64,000 nt of DNA from Clavaria fumosa (GCA_951802425.1 OX637799.1:1364001-1428000), one strand, 5' to 3'; counted from the first letter of the stretch, positions 37,415-49,311 are shown. The notes: generated by a model not told the origin, from the letters alone. Translations and numbers: made by a program.

Positions 37415-40400
37415 GTACCTGTCTTCCACGCTTTCGCTTTGCTCTGACGAACTCTACTTCATACTGTGGTTCGCCATCGACTTCTAAGCTTTCAGGACAT
37501 TGTGGGTGGTCTGGCCCGGGAGTAGCAAGAGTGAGGAGTGATTCGTGGAATACTGGGTGTACCCGCCAGTGTCATGGCAGCTCGAGCTCGTAGGTGGTGG
37601 TGCCTCACTTTGCAATGATCTTAAAGGGTCCGACTCGCCTCGGCATTAGCTTTTTCTGCAGCTCTTCCAATACCAGGTTCTTGCTTTCTAACCAGACTAG
37701 GGTCCCCTCCTTCCAGTCTGTCGTGTATCTGCCACGTTTCTCCATAGTCTGATTGGATTGCTCCACTAGTTCCCTCATCTTCCTCCGCATCTCATAGGCC
37801 TTCTTCAAGAAGTCGTCAGCAGCAGGATTACTTGACTTGCCAAGGCATAGGTCAGGGAGGGTGATGGGATGATGGGCATAGTCAAGGAGGAAAGGGGTTA
37901 TGTCGGAAGATCCATAAGTGTGGTTATTAAGTGTGAATTCTGTGACTGGGAGCCAGGAGGCCCAGTCCTCAGGCATCTTGCTACAAACATGTTTCAGTAG
38001 TGTGAATACTTCCTGGTTAGCCCGTTCTGTGAGCCCATCAGTCTGAGGGTGGTAGGCAGTGCTGGGATTGGTCTTGACCCCTAGCTGTCCATAGACATTC
38101 TTCAGGAATTTCGCCACGAAGTTTGAGCCCCAGTCACTTGTCACCTTGGTGGGCAATCCATGGCTGGCATAAATTTGTCATAGGAAAATTCGGGCCGCTC
38201 CTTCGCTAGTCAGGTCCATACTAATCAGTTCCAGTAGGGAGGACCTTGTCACATGGTCTCAGATAACCAGCACACTGTCATATCCTTCTGAGGGGTTAAG
38301 TGGGCCAACAATGTCCCAGCTTACCTCGTCCCAGGGCTGGATAGGGGCAGGGAAAGGGTGGAGAGTGGGTTTGTTACTGGCACGATTGATCTTGTTACAT
38401 TGGCAATGCCAACACCACTGAATCCGGGCACGTACGTCGTTGTCGAGACCGGGCCAATCGAAGTTCCGCTTCACATTTTCACTCGTCTTCCGCATGCCTG
38501 GGTGTCCGGCAGAGGGCGCATCATGGTGGAGGATTAGTACATCATCAACCAGGTTCGGGGGAATCCAGATCTTGTTTCGATAGTACTTCATTCCATCAGA
38601 TTCTTGTATGACGGCAGGCCCATGGGCCATTGCGGCCTGGGCGGTTTGATCCAGTCTAAAAGGCTCACCTCTGCGGTTGCTCTAAAGAGGGTGTCTGGTA
38701 GAAGGGGGGCTATGGGAGGGCTCGACATGTCATCATGGTCTGGATGACAGGACAGGGCATTGGCGGCAGTGTTAGTTTTTCCAGGTCAGTGTTTGATTAC
38801 AAAGTTGTAGAGGGCAAGGAGGGCCCTCCACTGGTTTTGTTGTCCATTGAGCAGGTTAGGTTTCCAGAAGTACGTGAGGTTGGTGTGGTCGGTCCATACT
38901 TTGAATGGTTCTTTGGTAGCGATGAGATACTGTGGCCAGGTCTTGAGGGCCCGGACGATGGCGAGAAGCTCCTTATCGTAAGTGTTGTAGTTTTTTTTTG
39001 GTGTCTTTGAGGGCCTTTGAAAAGCAATCGATTATTGCCCAGGTTCCGTCCTCTTGTTGCTGGTAAAGAATCCCTCCTATCGCTACGTTGGATGCATCCG
39101 TCTCGATTTTCCAGTTTCCATCGTCTTTTGGTACCATGGTTCATTGTCCATTGAGTAAGGCCTGGATAAGTCAGTTGAAGGTGTGCTGTTCATCGTGGCT
39201 CCACCACCATTCCTTGTTACCAGTGAGCTGGTGGAGTGGGACGGCAATTGTGGCAAAGTCTGGGATATGTCTCCTGAAGTAGTTAAGGAATCCTAGGAAC
39301 CTTTGGACGTCCTTCTTACATTTCGGGGTGGGCCATTCCCTAATGCCTGCACATAGTCTTTCCAACTTTTCTATGTGTCCTTCCCTGATGTAATGCCCCA
39401 GGAACTCCACTTCCTTCTTCTGGAACTTACACTTTTCCAGTCTCAAACAGAGCAAGTTCTCAGCGAGTTTCTGAAGTACGGACCATGTGATCCATTGGTG
39501 GGTCTCCAGGTCCGGCGTATGGATGAGGATATCGTCGATGTAGATGTGGACATGTCCAGTGGCAATTTCTTCACAGAGGATAGTGTTCATAAACTGTTGG
39601 AACGAGGCGGGGGCATTGGTTAGTCCAAATCCCATTACCATGTATTCGAATTGCCCCTCTGGACAGATAAAGGCTGTCTTCCACTCATCACCTTCTTGTA
39701 TTCAGATGTTGTTAAAACCTCAGACGACATCCATCATGGTGTAGAAGATCTTTCCTCTCAGGGCGTCCAGGATATCTCAGATCAATGGAAGCGGGTGTGT
39801 GTCTTTCTTTGTCATGGCATTGAGTTCACGGTAATCAATGATAGGATGCAACTTTTTCCCTTGTTTAAAGAATAATGGCACAGCCCATGGAGAGTTCGAG
39901 GGTCGAATTTGTCCGCTCTTTAGGTTTTTGTTGATCCATGTCCTGAGTTCCGGGTAGTAAGCTTGTGGTACTGAATAGATTTTTGATCACTTTGGCACTG
40001 CTCCTTCTTGGGTTTCGATAGTGTGGTCGGTGGCTCCTTGTGAGGGTGGTAGTCTTTTGAATGCTGAGAGGGAGAACACATTCGGGAATTCCTTGTGATA
40101 AGGAGGGATGGGCGCCTCAGTGAAGCCGCTTCATGTCAGCGCTACTTTTGGCAAGGGAGGGGTGGTTTTCTTTGGCAGGGGGAATACTATTGTTCGCTCG
40201 ACCCAATCAATTTCTGGGTTGTTTCTTCGCAGCCAGTCCTCTCCTAGGTAGAAATGTGGGGGATGGAACTGTCTGACCAACAGGGTGATATGCTGTCGAA
40301 AGTCTTGTCCAATACTGATGGTGAGGTCTGCAGTCTGTGTAACCATTCCAATGGCATTGGAGGACCCATCTGCATTAATCGAGTATAGGGGTTGAGGGAG

Positions 40401-40679
40401 GTTGTGCAGCTTCAGTCCTAGGCTTTGAGCGTATTTCTTATCGATAGCAGAGGCCGAGCATCTGGAGTCTACCAGAGTGTATCCGAGTTTTCGTCTTCTG
40501 TTGCCAGGGTTCTCCATAACCACTGGTATTTCCATACAAGGCTTTTCAAGGTTTGCCTTGATCTTCTCTTTCCTCAGATTCAGTCTAGAGGGCAGAGAAG
40601 GGGTCACCAGGACCTGTTTATTCACGGCTGGGATACAGGGAGGTACATAACTTTTCACTGGCGAAGATGCTGAATTCAA
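37415..40679 (-). pseudogene. Element A pol up to the split chromodomain, heavily broken
   Basis: The protease region LGYTLVDSRCSASAIDKKY has DSR where active DSG is expected. RT has the active site HIYIDDILIHTPD and NYFRRHIPDFATIAVPL. The integrase finger is AGHPGMRKT with CWHCQCNK, followed by TSDWGSNFVAKFL and YHPQTDGLTERANQE. The first half of the chromodomain ends EVEFVRAKRKRGRQ, just before element B. Numerous stops are present, many TGA in place of Arg, for example before QIYASHG near 38175. Pol lies in the -1 frame relative to gag, overlapping at GATTGA. Confidence 0.9.
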
Positions 40680-41641
40680 TCTTCACTGTTGGCAAAATCC
40701 GCAATTTCTTTTTCTTTAATCGCAACCAGGTCTTTCAACCTCACAATCTCAGCCTGCGCCTGCTCCAGCTCATCGTCCGGGGGTGTCGCGGGTGTCAGGG
40801 TAATAGGGGCAGGGAGGGTTAGCATTCCTCGAACCTGCTGGGTGCGACACATAGGCGGGAGCGGGCAGTTCTTCGAGATGTGGCCGAAGCCACGACAGTT
40901 GTAGCATTGGACTTTGGCGGGTTTCGGGTGAGATTGGTCAACAATCATGGCATCGGGGTTCTTGGCAGGCACAGTGATGGTTGGCACTCGGGGAGCAGCT
41001 AGGGTCGTACGGGGGACCGGGACAGGGGTGCGGGCCTTTCAAAGGGACTTGAATTCTTGCCAAAGGTCATCCATACGAATGGCTTTGTTTCTCCATCCAA
41101 CATAGGTCACGGGGAGGGCGTCGGAGTTAGAGATCTTTTCGACAAGGGGCTGGTTAAGTCCATTCTTGAGATATTCAATGAGGACTGATTCGTGGTGGGC
41201 GATGCTGAGGTGGGCCTGGCAGTAGAGCTGGTCGAACTTGGTAAAGAATTTGCAGGCGGTCTTTCCACTCTGCTTGAGTTTCTGGAGGTTAGCAAGGGCT
41301 CGAGTTTCATTGGCCGTGTCGAGGAACTTGTCATCTAGGTCATTCATAAAGTTAGACCAGTTACCTGTGGTCTCCATCTCGATGATTCGGTCGACTCGGG
41401 TGTTGGCCCATTCCTCTGCATAGTCAAGGCACATTTTGTTGAGGATGAAGTAAATTTTCTTGGTATTGCTTTCATATCTCTCAGGCTCAGAGGCAAAAAG
41501 GAGAGTGAACTGTTGCTTGAAGGTACGGTAACTAGCCTTGTCTCCGTTGTAGTCCTTGACCATGATCCCACTACTTGACATCGCTGTTGAGGTCATACGG
41601 TTGGATTGATGAGACGTCTGAGGGGGCTGGGGAGTCAACAT
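40676..41641 (-). pseudogene. Element A gag, one nonsense
   Basis: The capsid part reads YNGDKASYRTFKQQFTLLF, EEWANTRVDRIIEME and SGKTACKFFTKFDQLYCQA. A TGA at 41039-41041 interrupts it where CGA fits. The frame continues to a CCHC knuckle VQCYNCRGFGHISKNCPLP and ends at 40676-40678. Confidence 0.9.
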
Positions 41642-42491
41642 TCTCAGGGTTAACGAAATGGTTGACAGGCTCGGGCTGTGGTATGTGGGATGGTGGCTTG
41701 GTATCAGGCAGCGAGTTCTCTAGCTGCCAAGAGATCGGGGATGTTGGTCAGGGTAACAGAGGTGATGGAAATGTCAGGGGGGATCCGGGAACGTCATATA
41801 GGAACGGTGTGATAGGGGACAGAGGCACGGGGTTTCCAGTCCACAATGGTTTGGGCCGTGGTGTCGACAAGGTACTCAGTACGGTAGCCGGAGATTGAGA
41901 TAAAGCGCTCCGGGGGGTGCATCTGTGTACACTTGTTGGCGAAAGTTTGGGGGGAGGGTATGGGCGAGGGGGATCACGAAGGTGGGGTGGTTTCAGTGGA
42001 AGTGGGGGTCAGGATATTGTTGATCTCTTCGATGTTGAGGCCTTCTAAGACCTCAGCAATGTCTTCTTGTTGTTGTGCAATCCAAAGCTCAGTTAGGCAC
42101 TCTTGCAACCTTTCTATGAATTCGACCTTGCTGTAGGTTTCAAATAAGCATTGTATGTGGAGGGTTCGGGAGGTCAGTAATCCTGTCGGGATGAATTGCC
42201 TCTCAACAGAGTGGTAGATGACACTCTTCAGGTATTTCCAGTACTCGGGAGTGGGGGGACATGTGACTGCGGTTGGGGTTCATTGATCGATGTGACAGAG
42301 GTGGTTTCATCACCAAGTTTCGCGGATTTCGATTAGTCCAGGGGGCGGTGGTAGGTGCAGGGCATATTGGCATGTTCGGTATGCCTGATCGGTGGGATCA
42401 TTTGTATGAGTTGCGAGGACAGTCAGAGAATCCAGGGTGAGGGAGATAACCAGGTCCAGTGAGGAGGTGGTGTAGAGCAGACTTGATACTA
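41642..42491 (-). other. Element A 5' leader
   Basis: About 850 bp between the 5' LTR and gag, with no convincing coding frame. Element-sense sequence after the LTR starts TAGTATCAAGTC, faintly like the TGGTATCAGAGC initiator-Met primer site, but I would not rely on it. Confidence 0.6.
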
Positions 42492-43082
42492 TGTTACGGC
42501 TCACGTAGCCGGGAGTCCTGGGCAGACTAGCTGGGCAGGAGGATGAGTAAAGCAATGATTCAAGAGTATCAAGTCTGGGGGATACACGCAGTCTATCTAC
42601 CCATATTTATACTAGAGTCCAGTGATATGGTAACAGCTTAGTACAAGGGAGCAAGATGAAAGATTCAACAAGGGCATTAGTAGGGAGGGAATGCAGGTAT
42701 CCAGGAGATTGTCACATGGTCGCGACAGTGACGGCGGGAAATGACGGTTGGTGGGGAGAAGGCGCAACAAGGGAGCAAGAGGATAAGGTCGGCGAGGGAA
42801 CGGGATAATGGTAGCGAGGGGGAGAACAAGAGGGGTGCCGGATACGGTCTAATTTTGTGGGTCCTAAGGCGACAGCTGTCAGGGTTTGACAGGATGATGG
42901 CATCCCATGCTGGCGTTCCATCACGAAAATGGGCCGTTTCCTCAGTACTAGTCATGTGGTCTGTAATCAGGTGGATGAGCACTTACCAGCCACATGACTA
43001 TAGGTCTGCTAGTCATGTGTCCGGGGTCCCGGGTGTGTCTCATGACATCAGCGTGGTGGTCACCTGATCACGTACCATAACA
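42492..43082 (-). repeat. Element A 5' LTR
   Basis: 591 bp, TGTTACGG...CATAACA. It is about 95% identical by eye to the copy at 21969-22559 and is followed by the right TAATG target copy. Confidence 0.95.
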
Positions 43083-43207
43083 TAATGTGGGTAATGCTGG
43101 TGCCACATGGCATGTCACATGCAAATGAAGAGATTGTGCAATAGCATGTCACAGGTCAATATGAGGGGTTCAGGCAGCAGATATGTGGCAAGGCAGAAGG
43201 AAGTTAC
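43083..43207. other. original locus sequence between elements A and D
   Basis: A 125-bp strip that belongs to neither element. It starts with A's TAATG duplication and ends with D's GTTAC duplication. It continues the degenerate GGGTAATGCT(A/G)GTG repeats seen left of element A. Confidence 0.75.
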
Positions 43208-43545
43208 TGTCACAAATGAGGGCTGACTCTTGGGTATCTGAGGGAGTGCAGGCTTGGCCAGAGGAGAGCAGACAGTCATAGGAAGGAAGGTAACAACCTA
43301 GGGAAGTACCTGTGAAGAGAGTCTGTACTTATATACTACAGTGTACAGGGTATGAGTCATATGGGGCTGGGGGCAGTGCGTGGGAATGAGTGGTACATGT
43401 GGGACCGGCGAGGCAGTGCCACATGGAGGTGTGAAAAGGAAGAAGGAAGAGGGCATGTGGTAAGGGACGGGGGTGGTGGTGATGGCATGGGGGCAGCGTG
43501 AGGGTAGTGGTCATGTGATGAGGAGGAGGCGCATGATTTCTTACA
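43208..43545 (-). repeat. Element D 3' LTR
   Basis: 338 bp, TGTCACAA...CTTACA, adjacent to the polypurine tract at 43546-43558. Confidence 0.94.
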
Positions 43546-43835
43546 TTGTCCCCCTCCTGTGGTCCAATGTCTCGGTGGACCACTTATGCCTCTAGGCTTT
43601 CCTGGCGCTTGTGTTGGGTTCGAGGTTCAGCTGGAGGTGGTTTGACCTCAGTTGGGGGGTCAATGCTCATGTCACGTGTGCCTGCAACGAAGGGGTGTTC
43701 GTAGTTATTGGTGGGTATGATCCATGGGGTCATGACATCTGTGGTGACCGGTATAACAAAGGGGGGGCCTCCACGGCGATGGTGTATGGCCCATTCTTCT
43801 TGTAGGATTGGTTCGGGTGGTAGTGGGATCTCGAA

Positions 43836-44312
43836 TCATAACCTTGAGTTCCGGCAGTTGAGCCATATCTTGGCAAGAATGGGGGAGGCATGTAGGATGT
43901 GCTGCTGCTGCTTGAACTGGAGTCCCAGTAACTCAGTCCACATGGTGCAGCTGAAGCTGACACTAAGTCGTTCTGCCATCCTACAGAGCCATACATCGTC
44001 CTTGGGTTCGAGGAGCTCCCTGTTCTGTCGGAACTGTGGTATCCTCGCTGGGGGATCATCTGACATGAGTGGGGGAGGGTCTAACCCCAGAGTTTGATGT
44101 GCTTGGGGGATTCGTACTGCATCCAGAATGTGACGCATGCGGGCAGTGGTGCCAGGCGACGAGGGCGGACCTTCCAGTACAGGCCGTAGGCGTGTGGTTT
44201 CCGGCAGCGGCGGGCACGGCAGGTTTCGTGGCCATCTGCCAGACTGGCGGGCGAAGTATGGTGGCCCCAGCATTCTGCGGCGTGGGCTTTGGGGTGTATG
44301 GTCAGGAGGCAT
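43836..44312 (-). CDS. Element D downstream accessory reading frame
   Basis: A 158-residue frame in element sense, beginning MPPDHTPQSPRRRMLGPPYF about 100 bp after the pol stop. It is Pro/Arg-rich at first, then more structured: RHILDAVRIPQAHQTLGLDP, DDVWLCRMAERLSVSFSC and MWTELLGLQFKQQQHILHAS. No known domain was recognised and no transmembrane segment is obvious, so it is not a typical env. The position after the chromodomain parallels the accessory region of element C but on the opposite strand. It could be a decayed or fortuitous frame. Confidence 0.45.
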   Translation of the reverse strand: MPPDHTPQSPRRRMLGPPYFARQSGRWPRNLPCPPLPETTRLRPVLEGPPSSPGTTARMRHILDAVRIPQAHQTLGLDPPPLMSDDPPARIPQFRQNRELLEPKDDVWLCRMAERLSVSFSCTMWTELLGLQFKQQQHILHASPILAKIWLNCRNSRL

Positions 44313-44416
44313 GGTGAGGAGATTAGAGTGGGGCAGTGGTCGTTCATGTGGCGCGATTTGGGGTTCTTTTATGTGCTTTTCACTTTGTTTGCAGGGTCGA
44401 AGGGGTGTGAGAGTCG

Positions 44417-47400
44417 TTATGCAAAGGAGACGGTGAGAGCCCGGGCTGCTTGCATGTGTTTGTGGTGGAAGTCCACGATTGCATCTGCAGCATGTTTCAG
44501 GTTCGCTTTTGGTTCCCACATGTTGTCTTCATGTGGGTAGCTGGCCCATTTTACCAGATACTGTATCTTGCATCCACGTTTCCAACTTTTTAAGACTTCT
44601 TCCACATCGTATTGCAGGTGCTTGTCAATGAGTTCGGGCAGTGGGTGCTTGTCTGGTTCCTGGTTTGGGAACTTTCCTTCTATATATGGTGTAAGTAAGA
44701 CTTCATTGAATACCGGGTGGACCTTCCACATGATGGGTAAGTCCAGGCGATACGCAGAGGCTCCTACTTTCTCTATTACTGCAAAAGGCCCTACCCTTTT
44801 GTCTGTGAGCTTGTCAGAGGGTTGTTCCGTATTTAGGTTTTCTGCATCTAGCCAAACCATGTTTCCTTTTTTGTACTCCAGTGTTTTTGTATTCCTGCAT
44901 TTGTTATAAGTGGTTTTCATATATTGAGCTGCTTTCTCCATGGCTTCTTTTGCTTTTTCTCATGCTTTTTGTAGTTTTTTTGCGAAATCAGAAGCTTTGG
45001 GCACATATGTCAAGGCAGGTATAGTAATATCTCCCATTCAAGGATGGTGTCCATAATTTAAGAAGAAGGGAGAACTTAGTAGAGGAATGTTGTTGGTTGT
45101 TTAAGGCAAATTCTGCCATGGCCAGCCAGTCAGACCAGTCATCTTGCATATAATCCATGTAGGCCTGCAAGTAGATTTCAATTTCTTGATTCATCCTTTC
45201 GGTTTGACCATCTGTCTGTGGATGGTAAGCAGTGCTGGGGTTGCCTTTGATACTGATGATCTTGTAGAACTCCTCCATAAAGTTTGACACGAACTGGGAT
45301 CCATGGTCGCTGATTACCTTGCAGGGTACCCCATGACTCCGCAGGACCTGGTCATGTAGGATTTTAGCGGCTCCCAGGGCAGTAAGTTTCGTGTCAGTAG
45401 CTTCTAGGAGGGTCATCTTCATCATCTTGTCACAGATTACCAGGATACAATTATGTGTTGCGGACTTTGGTAGCGGTCTGATCATATCCCAGGTAATAGT
45501 ATGCCAGGGTTGTGGCAGGATTGCATGGGGATGTAAGGGGGTGCATTGCTTCGTGCAGTCAGGTTTAGATCACTGGCACTTCTCACATCCCCTCACATAG
45601 TCCTCTATGTCTTGCTTTATGCCTGGCCATGTGAACTGCCGGGACACACTCTCCAGGGTCTTCTTGGGTCTGGGGTGTCCTCCCAAAGGAGAATCGTGTA
45701 ATTCGACAAGCACTTTGTGCACCAGATCTTGGGGCACCCATATTTTTCCTTGGTGCCTGTATAGTCCATCCATGTCCTTCTCATAGGGTACATGTGTAGG
45801 GGGGACCCAGGTGTTGTGTGCTTCCACCAATAGTTGATCGATGGTGGGTCCAGGGATGAGTAATGTAGCAAGCCGTTGGGCAGGGAAAACCTGTACCATG
45901 GGTCTCTTGTACTTGTCGGTGCCTTCCCAATGGTCTGGTCATTGAGATAAGGCATCTGCTTTCATGTTGGTCTTTCCTGGTTTGTACTTTACTTCAAAGT
46001 TGAAGCATTGTAATTTGGAGTGCCAGCAGGTCTGGCACAGGTTTAGCTTCTGGCTCTTTTGGAAGTACTGCAGGTTTGCATGGTCGGTATGTATCTCGAA
46101 AGGTTCCCTAGCACCAAGCAAGTAATGTCGCCATTCTTCTAGACCTCGGATTATTGCTAGAAATTCCTTGTCATACATTGCATAGTTCATTTCAGCCAGA
46201 GAAAAGGATTTGGAGATGAAGTTGATGGGGTGCCAGGTACTGTCTGGCTGTTGTTGTGAGAGTACTCCTCTGGTTGCATAGTTGCTTGCATCGACTTCCA
46301 TCTTCCACTTTCCTTTATCTTGGGGGATGGCCAATACCACATCACTCTGTAATATTTCAATCAGGCACTTCCAAGCACTCCCTTGTCGATTCGTCCAGAT
46401 ATAGGGAGCACTGTTGCATAATAGTTCATAGAGGGGTTTGGCAATGGTGGCAAACCCTTGTATGAACCTTCGGAAGTAATTCAACAGTCCAATCCCTCAT
46501 TGTAGAGCATGTTTATCCTTTGGTACGGGCCAGTCTGCTATTCCTCTGCACTTTTTTGGCGAGTGTCAGATGCTTCCTTTTGAGATCAACAACCCCAAGA
46601 ATGTGACTTCCGTTTGCTCCAACTTGCATTTTGACTCTCTGACACAGAGGTCATTCTCTCGAAGTACCTTGAACACTTCATGTAGTAAGTGTCAATGCTC
46701 TTCGAGTGTGTTCGTGGCAATGAGGATGTCGTCAATGTAAACAAACACTTTTCCCATGGCCAATAATGTGCGTAGAATGTAATTCATCCTTCGTTGGAAC
46801 ACTGATGGCGCATTCATTAAGCTGAATTGCATAACAGTGGGCCACACTGTCCCGTATTTGGTGATGATCGCTGCATATTTTTGTGCCCATTTGGCCATTG
46901 CGACATTCCAATATCCCCATTCCACATTGAGACTCATGAAGATTTCTGCCTCTTTTAGGCTTCCTACGGTTTCATCAATCCTGGGCAAAGGGTACATGTC
47001 CTTTATGCAGAAAGAGTTGAGGCGTTTATAGTCAATGATTGGCTGTAGTTTGTCACCTTTGTCCTTGAAGAAAATGGGGCTCACATAGTCTGATTCTCCC
47101 CATATAAGCTGACCATTGTCTAGGTTTTCCTTGAGCCAAGCTTTTAGGGCTTCGTCCTCTTTTGTGGTAAGTGGATATACTTTGGAGCAGAGGAAACCCG
47201 GGTCATTCTTGGATTTGATTTCATAGTCTATACCCAGTAAGGATTTGGGTAATTTCTGGGAAGCCTTGCCTGCAAACACTTGGGGGTACAGGGCTTTCCA
47301 GTTAGGTGCTTCTGCTGTGTCGTGTGTGTTCTGAAAACCGTGGCTATAGTCCACAATGTGGCAGTCCTTTCCTTTACACTGGTTGAAGTGAAAATATATT

Positions 47401-47956
47401 TTTCGGACCATCGGATTCTCGGGTTGTGGTGTCGGAGCCAGTCATGGCCCAAGATTGCTCGATGTCCACTAACTCAGCCTAGCAAGAACTGTTTGATTTC
47501 CAACTGGCCTCCCACATTAAGGTGTAGTGCTACTGAGTGCTTGAAAGCTCCACAAGCATTTGTGGTACCATCGATGTTCTTGAAAACTATGGGAGTCTCA
47601 AGTTTCATCAGGTTCATCTTGTTCTTGAGTGCCCATTCCAGGTCCATCACAGATACAGTACAGCCTGAATCAATGAGAAGTTTGATCTCATATGTTTCTT
47701 GCATGTCTAGTGTCGTCACATATCCTGGTACATCCAACTGCCATTCTCCTCCTTTTCCATACATGTATTTTGGGTCAGACTCCCAGTGTACATCGTCATT
47801 GTATCCAGGGAGTTTTTTAGGGGTGAGGTCCTTGAGGGTGTGCTTGGCCCTCTCAGCCTCCTTCAACAAAGGGAATACTGGCAATTTATTTTCAAGCTGA
47901 TTTACATGGTGTCGACGAGTGGGAACAATATATATGGGTCTGGCATCAGCACTCAT
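44417..47956 (-). pseudogene. Element D pol: protease to chromodomain, broken
   Basis: It begins at ATG overlapping the gag stop (ATGA), in the -1 frame. The protease has KLLIDSGCTVSVMD and GHDWLRHHNPRIRW. RT has KLQPIIDYKRLNSF and FVYIDDILIATN. RNase H has WKMEVDASNYATRGVLSQQ. The integrase has GGHPRPKKTLESV, CEKCQ, SDHGSQFVSNFM and [15 protein letters not shown]. The chromodomain is QYDVEEVLKSWKRGCK then YLVKWASYPHEDNMWEP, with the stop at 44417. In-frame TGA at several points (ALSQ*PDH, KCQ*SKPD, GHHP*MGD, LQKA*EKA, LLG*VSG) each fit CGA. The RT core has lost some residues. Confidence 0.9.
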
Positions 47957-48753
47957 GCAGACCCTTCGCGAAAACCCTGGTGTTCATCATTTGTCGTTGC
48001 TTCGGTGGATGGTCCAGGGCCAGGAGTCTGAGGGCACCTTGCGATGTCCAGCTGGTCCTGCAGCTGCGCGATTCTGTTCTCCATCTCTTCTTGTTCATTC
48101 AATGCAGCAGTGGAAGTGGCATAAGAGGGATTGAAGGTTGCTAAGGAAGCACGGTCAGAAGAGGGGTACGTGGGTACAGGGTATGGAGAATAAAGGGGGG
48201 TAGAGTATCCTGGGGGTGACCTTAACTCAAAGGCACTCCCCACTCTAACTTGTTGACATGGCATGGTGCGATGTTGAGAGGGCTCCGGGCATAGCCGTGC
48301 CAGGTGGCCAACTTGGCCGCAATTGTAGCAGATGAGGGGGCGTCACGGTCCTGTGCTTCGGCTGGTATCCATGGGAGTGCCTTGTCTAGTACCAGGTGGG
48401 GCCTGCCTATTCCATTGCCCTGCGGGCAGTGCCTGCTGTTGTTGTTGCTGCTGCTGCACTTGTGGCTGCCATTGTGCATGTTGCAGCTGTGGCAGTGGCA
48501 GGCCCCATTGGCCTGGTCCTTCCCATACTGACTGCGGTTGCCACTGAGGCGAGCACCAGAAACGGTTCAGCGGAGGTTGGCACTGAGTAGGCTGGTTCCA
48601 GGCAGGGCGAGCTCCCGTCTGTGCATGCATTTCTCTTTGCACTGTCTGTCTAGGCATATAGCCAGTTCTCACAGTATGCAGATTCTTCTGGTAGCAAAGT
48701 GGTAATGAGGCGCCAATTGCACTGCTTCGGATTGTCTCAGGTACAGGAATCAT
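47953..48753 (-). pseudogene. Element D gag C-terminal part with zinc knuckle
   Basis: It contains a Gln/Pro-rich segment, a TGA where CGA fits (SRSTGP*RPLI), and the CCHC knuckle CYNCGQVGHLARLC. The tail has a coiled-coil-like EQEEMENRIAQLQDQLDIAR. Only ~220 bp lie between this frame and the 5' LTR, and no capsid segment like those of A-C is recognisable there. The capsid seems deleted or too decayed to see. Confidence 0.75.
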
Positions 48754-48971
48754 TCGTAGTTCCTTGCTTGCGGGGTGCTCGGTGGGGTCAATTGTTCAAA
48801 GTCAGTGTCTTCGTCGAATCCTGTCAGGGCTCTGCACCTCTTGTGTCTTTTGAATGCTGTCCAGTAGCATGCCAGTTTGTCTTCTCTGAATACACAAGCC
48901 TTGCTTCGGCTCAGGCAGGGTGGGGATGCCTAGGTCCATGAGGAGGTAGGTGGGGGGGAGAGGTTGTTACT

Positions 48972-49311
48972 TGTCACAAATGAGGGCTGACTCTTGGGTA
49001 TCTGAGGGAGTGCAGGCTCAGCCAGAGGAGAGCAGATGGTCGTATTGGAAGGAAGGTAACAACCTAGGGAAGTACCTATGAAGAGAGTCCGTACTTATAT
49101 ACTACAGAGTACAGGGTATGAGTCATATGGGGCTGGGGGCAGTGCGCAGGAATGAGGGGTACATGTGGGACCAGCGAGGCAGTGCCACATGGAGGTGTGA
49201 AAAGGAAGAAGGAAGAGGGCATGTGGTAAGGGACGGGGGTGGTGGTGACGGCATGGGGGCAGTGTGGGGGTAGTGGTCATGTGACGAGGAGGAGGCACGT
49301 GATTTCTTACA
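48972..49311 (-). repeat. Element D 5' LTR
   Basis: 340 bp, the pair of 43208-43545. It is followed by the right copy of GTTAC. Confidence 0.94.

Larger units (their letters stand above)
21969..43082 (-). mobile_element. Element A: Ty3/gypsy chromovirus, outermost of three nested elements
   Basis: It is bounded by two 591-bp LTRs, with TAATG on both sides (21964-21968 and 43083-43087) as target-site duplication. Transcription sense is minus, so the 5' LTR is at the right. A polypurine tract (minus strand AAGGAGGAGG) abuts the left LTR. After removing element B and its duplicated target, the element is about 7.3 kb. It carries gag, protease, reverse transcriptase, RNase H, integrase and a chromodomain, all broken by stops. 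The two LTRs differ at about 29 sites by eye (~95% identical), mostly transitions, making it the oldest of the nest. Confidence 0.95.
43208..49311 (-). mobile_element. Element D: Ty3/gypsy chromovirus, independent insertion
   Basis: LTRs at 43208-43545 (338 bp) and 48972-49311 (340 bp) run TGTCACAAATG...TTCTTACA. They are flanked by the target duplication GTTAC (43203-43207, 49312-49316). A polypurine tract (minus strand AGGAGGGGGACAA) abuts the left, 3' LTR. Total length is 6.1 kb. It carries a gag with zinc knuckle, a full pol with chromodomain and a downstream accessory frame. LTRs differ at roughly 19 sites (~94%), so it is about as old as A. Confidence 0.95.

Noticed and set aside
42482..42492. 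initiator-Met tRNA primer-binding site for element A
   Set aside because: TAGTATCAAGTC matches TGGTATCAGAGC only partly; too weak to annotate.
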